A stretch of 7,894 nt of DNA from Spirochaetota bacterium (GCA_030621685.1 JAUXHF010000082.1:1-7894), one strand, 5' to 3'; shown: positions 1 through 5,818, counted from the first letter of the stretch. Notes: generated by a model not told the origin, from the letters alone. Numbers and translations are program-made.

Positions 1-1375
1 TTTCCCCCTCTCCTATTCGCTTCGAGACCTAGAACGTTCGCTTAATAAAAGTTACCCCGGTATCGTTTTCGAAGATACCAGCTTTGACGATAACAATAAA
101 GACAATACTAAAGTACGGGCATGGCGCGATGGCAACATTAAAAGCATCAGCGATGGTAAGGCTGTATTCATACAAATTCCACTACGCATAGAGGTAGAAT
201 ATAAGTTAGATAGAGTCTTTCGTTATGAACTTGGCTCGGTGAAACTTGATTTTCCCGTGAAGGGAGTCAAGAAATTTAGTTTTAAAATTATCGCTATCTT
301 TCGTAGCCAAGCAGAGTTTGACGACAGGCTTGTTTTCCATGCCAATACAAGCTCGGCCTTTAAATGGCTTTCGTATCCGTATCTCGATTTTTATTTCATC
401 TTTAAATTTCGTATAGCTGGCTTGGTGGGACCCCAAATAGCACAGCAGCTTGAAAAATTTGCTGCAAAAATAGATGACAACGTTCAAAAAAGTGTGTCTG
501 TGGCAAATTTCATTCAGCCACTCAGCGCTTTCGTGAAACAGCCTATAGCTTTAGATGAAAATAATGAGCTTTGGCTTTCTGTTGCGCCCCTACAAACTAA
601 AGTGTTGCCGCTTTCTATCAGCAGCAAAAACATTAACCTTACTTTGTCGCTAAAAGCCAACCTCTCTATGCTTTATGACGCGCAGGGCTTTCAAATACTC
701 ATTAAGCAGCGAAGTCCCTCGGCAGAGCAACCCTTAGCTTTAAATAAAGAATTTGTCACGCCAAAAAAATTAGACCCTCAGCGTAATCTAAGCCATGGTT
801 TTTTTGCCGATTTCTTGGTTAGCATTTCTAGCTCTAGCCTGCAACAAATACTTTTAAAATATATTGTGGATAATCCCATAAGTTTTGATAAAAGTAATAT
901 TAAAATCACGGTTCAAGAGGTCTATCTTAGCAATGAAAGCAACAAACTGCATGCCGATGTGTATATGACCGCACAGTACTCTAAAGCCATCTTGGGCAAT
1001 AGAAAGTTCAAATTTATGCTAAAGCTTTCAGCCAATCCTTTTTTCGATACCAAGAAAAAAGCTATTCGTCTGCAGAACATAGATTACACTATAAACTCGG
1101 AAAGTGGCCTCTTAAAACTATGGAGTTTGGCAAGAAAAGAAGAAATAAAACAGGCTATTGTCGAGAGTATTTATTTATCATCCGATGAAATTTTGACCGA
1201 GTTAAATTCGCAAATAGACACCGTTTTAGCAGATCGCCCGCTTTCGCCAGTGGCTAAACTCCGTTTGCGAAACTATAAGCTACTCATAAAAAGTGTGTTT
1301 ATCCGCGATAACTACATGACCATTTTTTTCAATGCCAGCGGAAATTTTGCAATAGAACTACATAATCTTTTCTAA
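1..1375 (+). CDS. DUF4403-like protein, 5'-truncated by window edge
   Basis: The frame is open from base 2 to the TAA at 1373-1375 (457 visible residues), with no stop on the left, so the GTG at 239 is internal and the true start lies outside the window. Visible residues 1-32 contain an L..LE..LN...PG..FEDTSFDDNN pattern, then a tryptophan (AWRDG) and alternating beta-type segments such as IPLRIEVEY. Further on come a helix with K.DDNVQ, LWLSVAPL and a second half of similar beta and helical segments. From memory this order matches DUF4403 (PF14356), typically about 450-490 residues, so probably little more than the N-terminal export signal is missing. The function of the family is not established; an envelope location is inference. 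No cysteine cluster or catalytic motif is visible. It lies about 100 bases upstream of the SRP RNA on the same strand and is probably not functionally linked to it. Family call fairly sure, function unknown. Confidence 0.72.
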   Translation, partial: FPLSYSLRDLERSLNKSYPGIVFEDTSFDDNNKDNTKVRAWRDGNIKSISDGKAVFIQIPLRIEVEYKLDRVFRYELGSVKLDFPVKGVKKFSFKIIAIFRSQAEFDDRLVFHANTSSAFKWLSYPYLDFYFIFKFRIAGLVGPQIAQQLEKFAAKIDDNVQKSVSVANFIQPLSAFVKQPIALDENNELWLSVAPLQTKVLPLSISSKNINLTLSLKANLSMLYDAQGFQILIKQRSPSAEQPLALNKEFVTPKKLDPQRNLSHGFFADFLVSISSSSLQQILLKYIVDNPISFDKSNIKITVQEVYLSNESNKLHADVYMTAQYSKAILGNRKFKFMLKLSANPFFDTKKKAIRLQNIDYTINSESGLLKLWSLARKEEIKQAIVESIYLSSDEILTELNSQIDTVLADRPLSPVAKLRLRNYKLLIKSVFIRDNYMTIFFNASGNFAIELHNLF

Positions 1376-1398
1376 GCCAGTACAATCTTTCAAGTAAA

Positions 1399-1451
1399 TC
1401 AAGTTTTCTGCTTGGGGCCGGTATTTCAAGTTTTACTGCTTGGGGCTGGTA
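1399..1451. repeat. degenerate 27-base tandem repeat before SRP RNA gene
   Basis: Two adjacent copies of a unit beginning TCAAGTTTT and ending GCTTGGGGCYGGTA lie at 1399-1423 and 1426-1451. They differ by one inserted A and one C/T change. Each copy holds a small inverted repeat, CAAG then CTTG, separated by 7-8 bases. The second copy runs into the probable -35 region of the SRP RNA promoter. There is no good T-run, so a terminator role for the upstream gene is not supported. Confidence 0.8.
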
Positions 1452-1475
1452 AAAAAAGGCATTCAATAATACAAT
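1447..1475 (+). promoter_or_regulatory. candidate sigma70-type promoter for SRP RNA
   Basis: TACAAT at 1470-1475 is a good -10 element. It sits 5-6 bases before the GGG at 1480-1482 that begins the terminal stem of the SRP RNA, which is the spacing expected for a transcription start there. A weak -35 (TGGTAA, 1447-1452) lies 17 bases upstream. The -10 position relative to the RNA is the main support; the -35 is poor. Confidence 0.45.
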
Positions 1476-1479
1476 TACT

Positions 1480-1608
1480 GGGTAGAGAGTCTCCTTAGAG
1501 GAAGTTTTTTCAAAAGGCTATCATTCAAACCCCGTCAGGTCCGAAAGGAAGCAGCGGTAGAGTGCTAGTCTTTGTGGAAATTTTCTTGTTCTAAGGGGCT
1601 TTCTACCC
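1480..1608 (+). ncRNA. ffs: signal recognition particle RNA (4.5S-like, small bacterial type)
   Basis: The hallmark of SRP RNA domain IV is present at 1534-1555: GTCAGGTCC, a GAAA tetraloop, then GGAAGCAGC. This is the symmetric and asymmetric internal loop pair that binds the M domain of Ffh. The ends close into a long hairpin: GGGTAGA at 1480-1486 pairs exactly with TCTACCC at 1602-1608, and CTCCTTAG at 1491-1498 pairs with CTAAGGGG at 1591-1598 with one G-U. The predicted length of about 129 nt is close to the roughly 110-nt E. coli 4.5S RNA and shorter than the Alu-containing Bacillus form. The product pairs with Ffh and FtsY to target ribosomes translating membrane proteins. Its place directly before dnaX is the arrangement seen in Bacillus subtilis. 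Exact ends are inferred from base pairing. An exact copy of 20 bases of its 3' strand follows immediately. Confidence 0.93.
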
Positions 1609-1628
1609 CTTGTTCTAAGGGGCTTTCT
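1585..1628 (+). repeat. 20-base exact tandem duplication of SRP RNA 3' strand
   Basis: The 20 bases at 1585-1604, starting CTTGTTCTAAGG, recur without a change at 1609-1628, a period of 24. The first copy is the 3' strand of the SRP RNA stem. The second lies just beyond the predicted mature end and lacks the following ACCC that closes the terminal helix. The copies create two mutually exclusive hairpins, described in the next entry. Confidence 0.9.
1606..1628 (+). terminator. possible SRP RNA terminator or 3' processing hairpin
   Basis: CCCCTT (1606-1611) and AAGGGG (1617-1622) form a perfect six-base-pair stem around GTTCT, followed by the modestly T-rich CTTTCT. The same CCCCTT can instead pair with AAGGGG at 1593-1598. 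With only four T in six bases the U-tract is weak, so partial readthrough into dnaX, or a processing signal, is as likely as clean termination. Confidence 0.35.
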
Positions 1629-1677
1629 GGCAAAAGAGGAATTATTACTAGCTATTTTTTTAAATCGTTTTCATGCT

Positions 1678-3129
1678 ATGAGTTACCGAGTATTTGCTAG
1701 ACAATATAGACCAAAGAAGTTTGACGAGGTTATCGGCCAGCATCATGTCACCAAGACTTTAGCCTATGCCCTTTTAAAGAAAAACTTTGCCCAAGCCTAT
1801 TTGTTCTCTGGGCCTCGTGGTGTAGGAAAAACTACCGTAGCTAGAGTGTTTGCCAAAACACTGAACTGCAAAACAAAAGGCCCGGCCAATGCTTGTGGAA
1901 CATGTCCTGCTTGCCTAGCACTCGATCAAGGAAGCTTCCTTGATTATGAAGAAATAGATGGCGCTTCTTATCGCGGCATAGACCAAATAAGGGAAATTGG
2001 CGAAAAGCTACAATACGTATCGGTCAGCGGGCTTTATCGCGTGTTTGTTATCGATGAGGTGCACATGCTCACGCAAGAAGCCTTCAATGCTATGCTCAAA
2101 TTTCTTGAAGAGCCTCCCGCCCATGTCGTTTTTATTTTATGCACTACCGAGAGCATGAAAATCCCGCTTACCGTACGCTCTCGCTGCCAGCATTTTAGAT
2201 TTAAATTATTAGAGATAGATAAAATTATTGGCCAGCTGCAAAATATTTGCCACAAAGAAAACCTTAAGGTTGATGATGATGCCCTCATGACTCTGGCAAG
2301 ACATGCCACAGGCTCGCTTCGTGATGCCGAGAACATGCTGGAGCAGGCCCTAGCCTACAGCGGCGGCTCTAGCCTTAGCGGCAAAACAGCTCGCTCTGCT
2401 TTAAGTGAAAGTGAGCTTTCCGTGAAACTTGATTTTATGCGAAACCTAAAAGATGAAAAGCTAGCAGCCAATCTTACGCTTATTCATCAATTAGAAAAGG
2501 ACGGCTTTTCCTTCAGCATTTTTCTTCACGAGCTTGTTTTGATGCTTTCGGCTTTTGTGTATTTAAAAGCTGGCATCCAAGAACGTTTTACGCTAGAGCT
2601 TAGCAAAGAAGAATTTGTTGCTTACAAAGAACTCCTTTCGTTTTTTAGTCTTGGCGATATTTATCGATTACAAGATATACTTTTTCAGTTTATTCAAGAA
2701 ATAAAAAATTCTACTGAAACAAGAACGCTTACCTTGCTCTCGCTGATAAAACTCTCCAGATACAAAAAACTTATTACAGCAGAGGAAATACGCGAGAACT
2801 TATTGTTTTTCTCGAAAATGACAGCCATGGGCGAACCTTCCCATATTCCCCCTAGCTCTGTACCCGCAGAATCGCCGCAACATGCCAGCACGCAACATGC
2901 CAGCAGTGAAATCTTACAAAAAAATACCTCTGCTAGCGCCTCTACCCTGGCCCCAAAGATGCCCGCTACAGATAGCGATAGCACCCAAAAAAACATGAGC
3001 CTAAAAAGCATCCGCAAGCAATGGAATCAACCCCAGCAAGCTAGCCAAACACCTAGCAAAAATGAATATTTTTCTGAAATCGATAAGCATGTCTCCAAAG
3101 TTTTTGGCGACTCGAAAATTGTACGTTAA
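1678..3129 (+). CDS. dnaX: DNA polymerase III clamp-loader subunit DnaX (tau/gamma)
   Basis: ATPase of the clamp-loader complex that opens and loads the sliding clamp at replication forks. The N-terminus MSYRVFARQYRP is typical of the family, which fixes the ATG even though no Shine-Dalgarno is close to it. Visible motifs are Walker A GPRGVGKT (45-52), a four-cysteine zinc site (C64, C73, C76, C79), Walker B VIDE (124-127), the SRC arginine finger (168-170) and GSLRDAENMLEQ (sensor 2 region, about 212-223). Domain III runs to roughly residue 370. The remaining tail of about 110 residues is rich in Ser, Gln, Ala and Thr, includes a QHAST/QHASS duplication (15-base period, 2877-2906), and ends in a short charged segment. 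At 483 residues it is shorter than E. coli tau (643) and longer than gamma (431). Two A AAA AAY heptamers in the tail could give a gamma-like product. It begins 69 bases after the SRP RNA and is followed by ebfC after 47 bases. Confidence 0.96.
   Translation: MSYRVFARQYRPKKFDEVIGQHHVTKTLAYALLKKNFAQAYLFSGPRGVGKTTVARVFAKTLNCKTKGPANACGTCPACLALDQGSFLDYEEIDGASYRGIDQIREIGEKLQYVSVSGLYRVFVIDEVHMLTQEAFNAMLKFLEEPPAHVVFILCTTESMKIPLTVRSRCQHFRFKLLEIDKIIGQLQNICHKENLKVDDDALMTLARHATGSLRDAENMLEQALAYSGGSSLSGKTARSALSESELSVKLDFMRNLKDEKLAANLTLIHQLEKDGFSFSIFLHELVLMLSAFVYLKAGIQERFTLELSKEEFVAYKELLSFFSLGDIYRLQDILFQFIQEIKNSTETRTLTLLSLIKLSRYKKLITAEEIRENLLFFSKMTAMGEPSHIPPSSVPAESPQHASTQHASSEILQKNTSASASTLAPKMPATDSDSTQKNMSLKSIRKQWNQPQQASQTPSKNEYFSEIDKHVSKVFGDSKIVR
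2877..2906 (+). repeat. 15-base tandem repeat in dnaX tail
   Basis: Two adjacent 15-base units beginning GCAACATGCCAGCA differ only in the last base. They encode a repeated QHAS motif in the low-complexity tail. The period is a multiple of three, so the frame is kept. Confidence 0.85.
2918..2924 (+). promoter_or_regulatory. candidate -1 frameshift site (A AAA AAT) in dnaX
   Basis: Seven A residues read in frame as CAA AAA AAT, that is A AAA AAT in the X XXY YYZ register needed for a -1 slip. After such a slip the ribosome would read Tyr-Leu-Cys and stop at TAG 2934-2936, giving a protein of about 419 residues that keeps the ATPase and collar domains. E. coli dnaX makes gamma in the same way at A AAA AAG. 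No clear upstream stimulatory Shine-Dalgarno or strong downstream stem is seen. Confidence 0.4.
2987..2993 (+). promoter_or_regulatory. second candidate slippery heptamer (A AAA AAC) in dnaX
   Basis: A second run of seven A reads CAA AAA AAC in frame, again in the correct register for -1 slippage. The -1 frame stops at TAG 3042-3044, after about 16 extra codons. It encodes the same Gln-Lys-Asn triplet as the first site. Confidence 0.25.
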
Positions 3130-3176
3130 ACACAGGAACAAAAACAGACTTAATTTAAAAAACGAGGCTTGAAGCT

Positions 3177-3503
3177 ATGATTGGAAACATGAACATTGAA
3201 GACTTAATGGAACAGGCAAAGAAACTGCAGCAAGAAATGCAGAAATCTGATAAACGCCTAGAGGAACAACTGGTAGTCGGCAGCGCCGGCGGTGATATGG
3301 TCACCGTAAAGATGAATGGAAAGTTTCAGGTACTTCGGGTAACTCTTTCTAAAGATGCCCTTGACGAAAAAGACCTTTCTTTATTAGAGGACTTAGTGTG
3401 TTCGGCCTTCAACTCTGCCCTTGAAAAAGCACAGAAGCTTAGCAGTAATCGCTATAAAGATATGCTAGGTGGCATGGGCTTGCCACCGGGATTTTCTCCT
3501 TAA
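3177..3503 (+). CDS. ebfC: YbaB/EbfC family nucleoid-associated DNA-binding protein
   Basis: Small dimeric DNA-binding protein of the YbaB/EbfC/YaaK family. It is thought to bind DNA as a tweezer-like dimer and is genetically associated with RecR-dependent repair. At 108 residues the length is normal. The N-terminal helix (IEDLMEQAKKLQQEMQK, about 7-23) leads into GSAGGDMVTVKMNGKFQV (35-52), the family's GxGxGxVxVxxxG beta segment. It closes with a second long helix and the C-terminal GGMGLPPGF. The start at 3177 is supported by GAGG at 3164-3167, nine bases upstream; an alternative ATG four codons later is less well placed. It sits 47 bases after dnaX and 66 before recR, the usual order, and is probably co-transcribed with both. 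Confidence 0.93.
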   Translation: MIGNMNIEDLMEQAKKLQQEMQKSDKRLEEQLVVGSAGGDMVTVKMNGKFQVLRVTLSKDALDEKDLSLLEDLVCSAFNSALEKAQKLSSNRYKDMLGGMGLPPGFSP

Positions 3504-3525
3504 GCTCTTGCTTTTCTTTCAAAGC

Positions 3526-3545
3526 CCTAGTTTTTAAAAGCTAGG
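3526..3545 (+). other. small hairpin in ebfC-recR spacer
   Basis: CCTAG (3526-3530) and CTAGG (3541-3545) flank an A/T-rich loop that can itself pair as TTTT with AAAA. No T-run follows, so it is not a convincing terminator. It might be a processing or mRNA stability element between co-transcribed genes. Confidence 0.3.
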
Positions 3546-3569
3546 TTTCAAAAAAGGCTCTTAGAAAAA

Positions 3570-4205
3570 ATGGCTCATTCAACTTTTCAGCAAACCGCCA
3601 AATTGTTACGTCAGCTGCCCGGCATAGGCCGGAAATCGGCTGAGCGGCTAAGTTTTTATTTTGTCAGCGATAAAAAAAAGGCCTTAGCCCTAAGCAATGC
3701 CATTCAAGAGCTTGTTAAGAAAATGCAGGCTTGTAAAACCTGTGGACTCATTTCCGAAAGCCAGCCTTGTAAAATCTGTTCTTCTCCTAAACGTACTCGT
3801 AGCTTGCTTTGCCTCGTGAAAAATGCCCAAGATGCCTTAATGCTTGAACGCTCTTTGGCCTACCAAGGCCTCTACCATGTTATGGGCGGCTTGCTCTCCC
3901 CCCTCGAGGAAGTTTCTGAAGAGGATTTGAATATAAATTCGTTGTTTTCCCGCGCTCAAGCGCTATCCTTAGAAAACAAAGCTCCCTTAGAAATTTTGTT
4001 TGCTTTCGAAGAAAGTGCCGAAGCCGAGGTGACCATGCTGCTTATCCGCCAAAAACTTCAAGAACTAAAAAATTTAAAATTTACCCAGCTAGGCGTGGGC
4101 GTGCCCGCCGGCACTTCTCTTAGTGCCTTAGATTCGCATACCCTAAAAAAATCTTTGCTACACAGAACAGCTCTTAACACTCTTTCAGACACTGACACTC
4201 GTTAG
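3570..4205 (+). CDS. recR: recombination mediator RecR
   Basis: Ring-forming repair protein that acts with RecO and RecF to load RecA onto SSB-coated gapped DNA. The 211-residue length is near the usual 200. In order: a helix-hairpin-helix with LPGIGRKSAERL (about 16-27), a C4 zinc finger (C55, C58, C67, C70), a Toprim domain with GLYHVMGG (100-107) and SPLEE (110-114), and the C-terminal GVPAG (177-181) and TLKKSLLHR (191-199). Several normally conserved Toprim positions differ. The first acidic residue (VVEDP or VVESP in relatives) is Lys84 in LVKNAQD, EGEAT is AEAEVT, and the usual Arg/His before the GxPxGG loop is missing. The last 12 residues extend past the usual end. ATG 3570 is the only start that keeps the complete helix-hairpin-helix lead; AAAAAGG lies a little upstream. 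Identity is certain; whether it is fully functional is less so. Confidence 0.94.
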   Translation: MAHSTFQQTAKLLRQLPGIGRKSAERLSFYFVSDKKKALALSNAIQELVKKMQACKTCGLISESQPCKICSSPKRTRSLLCLVKNAQDALMLERSLAYQGLYHVMGGLLSPLEEVSEEDLNINSLFSRAQALSLENKAPLEILFAFEESAEAEVTMLLIRQKLQELKNLKFTQLGVGVPAGTSLSALDSHTLKKSLLHRTALNTLSDTDTR

Positions 4206-4256
4206 CCTCTCCACTGAAAAGCAGAAGCCTGAGAGGCAGAAGCCTGAGAAGCAGAA
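4205..4256. repeat. 15-base tandem repeat (2.4 copies) with inverted repeat after recR
   Basis: Units GCAGAAGCCTGAGAG (4221-4235) and GCAGAAGCCTGAGAA (4236-4250), plus a partial GCAGAA, lie just after the recR stop. GAGAGGC (4231-4237) is the exact complement of GCCTCTC (4205-4211), giving a seven-base-pair stem with a 19-base loop that includes the last base of the stop codon. No T-run follows. The rest of the spacer to 4365 shows nothing else that I can name. Confidence 0.8.
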
Positions 4257-4365
4257 TTAAACTTAAACAAAAAACACAAAAAGTAATGCCGCCAGCTAGC
4301 AAACCTCCTAGGCTGTCAAATAGATGCCCATGTATTTTCATACTCTCTACAAAAAGTAACAATCT

Positions 4366-5670
4366 ATGCGAAGAATTTTCATAGCCGGCATAAGCGGCTC
4401 AATTGGTCAAAGCACGCTTTCCTCATTAAAGCATTTGCAGGGTCTTGCCAAAAGCTCTGGCTTGGGAAAAACAGCGATTAAAAAAAGAGCGGCAGAGTAC
4501 AGCCTTGTTGGCGCCGCCCTGCATAGCAACTGGCAATTCCTGCTTCAAATTTGCCAAGAACATCCCTTAGAATCGGTGGCCATTGCCGATGACAGTGCAA
4601 GACAAGCCTTTCTGCAACACCCCGATAAACCCAAGCATATTCTAGTCTTCAGCCAAGCAGATAGGGCACTTTCTGCCATACCTTGCGATGTCTTTGTTAA
4701 TGCCTTAAGCGGAAGCGCTGGTCTTGCGTCTAGTTTGCTGGCCCTAAAACATGCCATTCCCATGCTCTTAGCCAATAAGGAAAGCGTTGTTATTGGCGGG
4801 CATCTTATGCGCCAAGCCTTAACCCGCTCAGAATCCAGAGGCCTTTGCTTTGAAAAAAAGCAAGCAAAGACCGCTAAAAAAACAGCTACCGAGGGCCTAG
4901 GAAATATAGAAAACCAAGAATCCACCCCAAGACTGCCCGCCGTTCTTCCCCTAGATAGTGAACATGCCGCCATATTCTCTTTGTTAGAAAACAAAGACCA
5001 AGAGACCATAAACAAGCTTATCCTTACTGCCTCGGGCGGGCCCTTCTTCAAACGCCATCAGCAAAACCCAAGCATAGAAGAGACCCTAGCCCATCCCAAC
5101 TGGAAAATGGGCAAGAAAATTTCTGTAGACTCGGCCACCATGATGAACAAGGGCCTAGAGGTTATTGAAGCACACGTTCTCTTCGATTTCAGCTACGATA
5201 AAATTGACGTGGTCATTCACCCAGAGCAGGCCATTCACTCTCTTATAGAAATGAAAGATGGCATGTGCTACGCCGAGCTTGGCATGACCGATATGCGCTA
5301 TCCCATCCAAAGAGCCTTAACGTACCCCCTCCGCTTTCATTCTAGCTATAAACCCTTTTCATTAACCTCGCAGCGAAATCTTTCTTTTTATGAATGTCCT
5401 TTGAAGCAGTACCCGCTTTTTACCACAGCCTTAAACGTAGCCAAAATGAACAATCCTGCAGCCCTCGTTGTTATGAATGCAGCTAACCAGCAAGCTATAG
5501 AGCTTTTTCTAAGCCGCAAAGTCTCTTTTCACGATATTCCAACCCTCGTTGAAAAAACCTTAGCAGAATTCTCTTTTAGCCAGAATTCTGCTGCTTCCTT
5601 AGATGGCGTCTTAGCGCTTACCCACCAAACAGAGATATGGCTTGCCCAGCGCTATAAAGAATCTTGCTAA
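4366..5670 (+). CDS. dxr: 1-deoxy-D-xylulose 5-phosphate reductoisomerase
   Basis: Cytoplasmic enzyme of the MEP pathway. It rearranges and reduces 1-deoxy-D-xylulose 5-phosphate to 2-C-methyl-D-erythritol 4-phosphate with NADPH and a divalent metal. NADPH-binding GISGSIGQST (8-17) and LLANKES (134-140) are present. Metal ligands are in LDSEH (D197, E199), with the third in NKGLE (E265). Substrate-binding SGG (223-225), H243, and N261/K262 are intact, followed by IHPEQAIHSLIE and MTDMRYPIQRALTYP. Length is 434 against a usual 380-400 because of two inserts. One is a Lys/Gly-rich stretch of roughly 17-19 residues after the first helix (about 27-44). The other is a Lys-rich stretch of about 30 residues (about 156-188) between VIGGHLM and the DSEH loop. 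Both avoid catalytic residues. No Shine-Dalgarno is obvious before the ATG, and a 160-base gap separates it from recR. A 72-base internal segment recurs after the stop. Confidence 0.95.
   Translation: MRRIFIAGISGSIGQSTLSSLKHLQGLAKSSGLGKTAIKKRAAEYSLVGAALHSNWQFLLQICQEHPLESVAIADDSARQAFLQHPDKPKHILVFSQADRALSAIPCDVFVNALSGSAGLASSLLALKHAIPMLLANKESVVIGGHLMRQALTRSESRGLCFEKKQAKTAKKTATEGLGNIENQESTPRLPAVLPLDSEHAAIFSLLENKDQETINKLILTASGGPFFKRHQQNPSIEETLAHPNWKMGKKISVDSATMMNKGLEVIEAHVLFDFSYDKIDVVIHPEQAIHSLIEMKDGMCYAELGMTDMRYPIQRALTYPLRFHSSYKPFSLTSQRNLSFYECPLKQYPLFTTALNVAKMNNPAALVVMNAANQQAIELFLSRKVSFHDIPTLVEKTLAEFSFSQNSAASLDGVLALTHQTEIWLAQRYKESC
5482..5553 (+). repeat. source copy of duplicated dxr segment
   Basis: This part of dxr, encoding about residues 373-396 (NQQAIELFLSRKVSFHDIPT and flanks), matches 5666-5738 over about 72 bases with seven substitutions and one inserted T. 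Here it is in frame and fits the family sequence, so it is the original copy. Confidence 0.85.
5562..5592. repeat. 10-base perfect inverted repeat inside dxr
   Basis: AGCAGAATTC (5562-5571) and GAATTCTGCT (5583-5592) are exact complements separated by 11 bases. In mRNA this gives a stable hairpin near the 3' end of dxr. It codes for ordinary residues (AEFSFSQNSAA), and no T-run follows. Confidence 0.7.
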
Positions 5671-5695
5671 CCAGCAAGTTAGGCAGCTTTTTTTT
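5664..5695 (+). terminator. Rho-independent terminator of dxr, overlapping its stop codon
   Basis: TGCTAAC (5665-5671) pairs with GTTAGGCA (5678-5685) with one bulged G and a six-base loop. Then comes GC and a run of eight T (5688-5695). A competing perfect hairpin, CTTGCT/AGCAAG, overlaps at 5663-5678. The stem begins inside the last dxr codon and includes the TAA. The sequence is a mutated copy of dxr 5482-5511, and the substitutions at 5679 and 5682-5684 are those that make the descending stem. Confidence 0.6.
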
Positions 5696-5738
5696 AAGCC
5701 GCAAAGTTTCTTTTCACGATATTCCCACCCTCGTTGAA
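5666..5738 (+). repeat. second, diverged copy of an internal dxr segment
   Basis: This is a direct repeat of 5482-5553 at an offset of 184-185 bases. It starts at the final dxr codons and runs into the spacer. An in-frame stop (the dxr TAA) occurs at once, so it is not translated as part of Dxr. Four of the seven substitutions lie together at 5679-5684, and the T-run has been lengthened. Confidence 0.88.
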
Positions 5739-5756
5739 TATCCCCACCCTTGTTCA
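5719..5756 (+). repeat. 19-base tandem repeat at end of dxr-derived segment
   Basis: ATATTCCCACCCTCGTTGA (5719-5737) is followed directly by a second unit at 5738-5756 that matches at 16 of 19 positions. The tail of the dxr-derived copy was apparently duplicated again in place. Confidence 0.8.
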
Positions 5757-5790
5757 TGCTTTGCTGGCAGCTCCATTGTTCTCTGCTTTT

Positions 5791-5818
5791 TTAGACATAC
5801 TTATTATATAATTATAGT
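5791..5818 (+). promoter_or_regulatory. candidate promoter for the downstream cyclase-like gene
   Basis: TTAGAC (5791-5796) and TATAGT (5813-5818) are 16 bases apart in a very AT-rich stretch. An overlapping TATAAT (5807-5812) is a better -10 but lacks a spaced -35. It lies between the dxr terminator and the next gene, where a new promoter would be expected. Confidence 0.35.

Noticed and set aside
239..241. GTG as start of the first gene
   Set aside because: The same frame is open to the left edge, and the upstream 79 codons contain the most characteristic family motif (FEDTSFDDNN), so this is an internal valine.
206..487. Minus-strand reading frame of 93 codons
   Set aside because: It lies fully inside the DUF4403-like gene on the other strand and shows no family features. 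The + frame is supported by recognisable motifs.
2034..3017. Minus-strand frames of 100 and 107 codons opposite dnaX
   Set aside because: Both are antisense shadows of well-conserved dnaX coding sequence.
3526..3569. Terminator between ebfC and recR
   Set aside because: A short stem exists, but it is followed only by TTTC and then an A-run. The genes are normally co-transcribed, so termination here is not supported.
4174..4362. Minus-strand frame of 62 codons with a hydrophobic middle, between recR and dxr
   Set aside because: Its hydrophobic leucine-rich part is simply the reverse of the 15-base tandem repeat, it overlaps the end of recR, and no ribosome-binding site is evident. It is probably not a membrane protein.
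4545..5051. Minus-strand frame of 168 codons opposite dxr
   Set aside because: It is an antisense shadow of conserved Dxr sequence and has no recognisable domain.
5666..5756. Spacer repeats as a CRISPR array or mobile element end
   Set aside because: Repeat units are adjacent without unique spacers, and the long copy is plainly derived from dxr next door. There is no transposase and no terminal inverted repeat.
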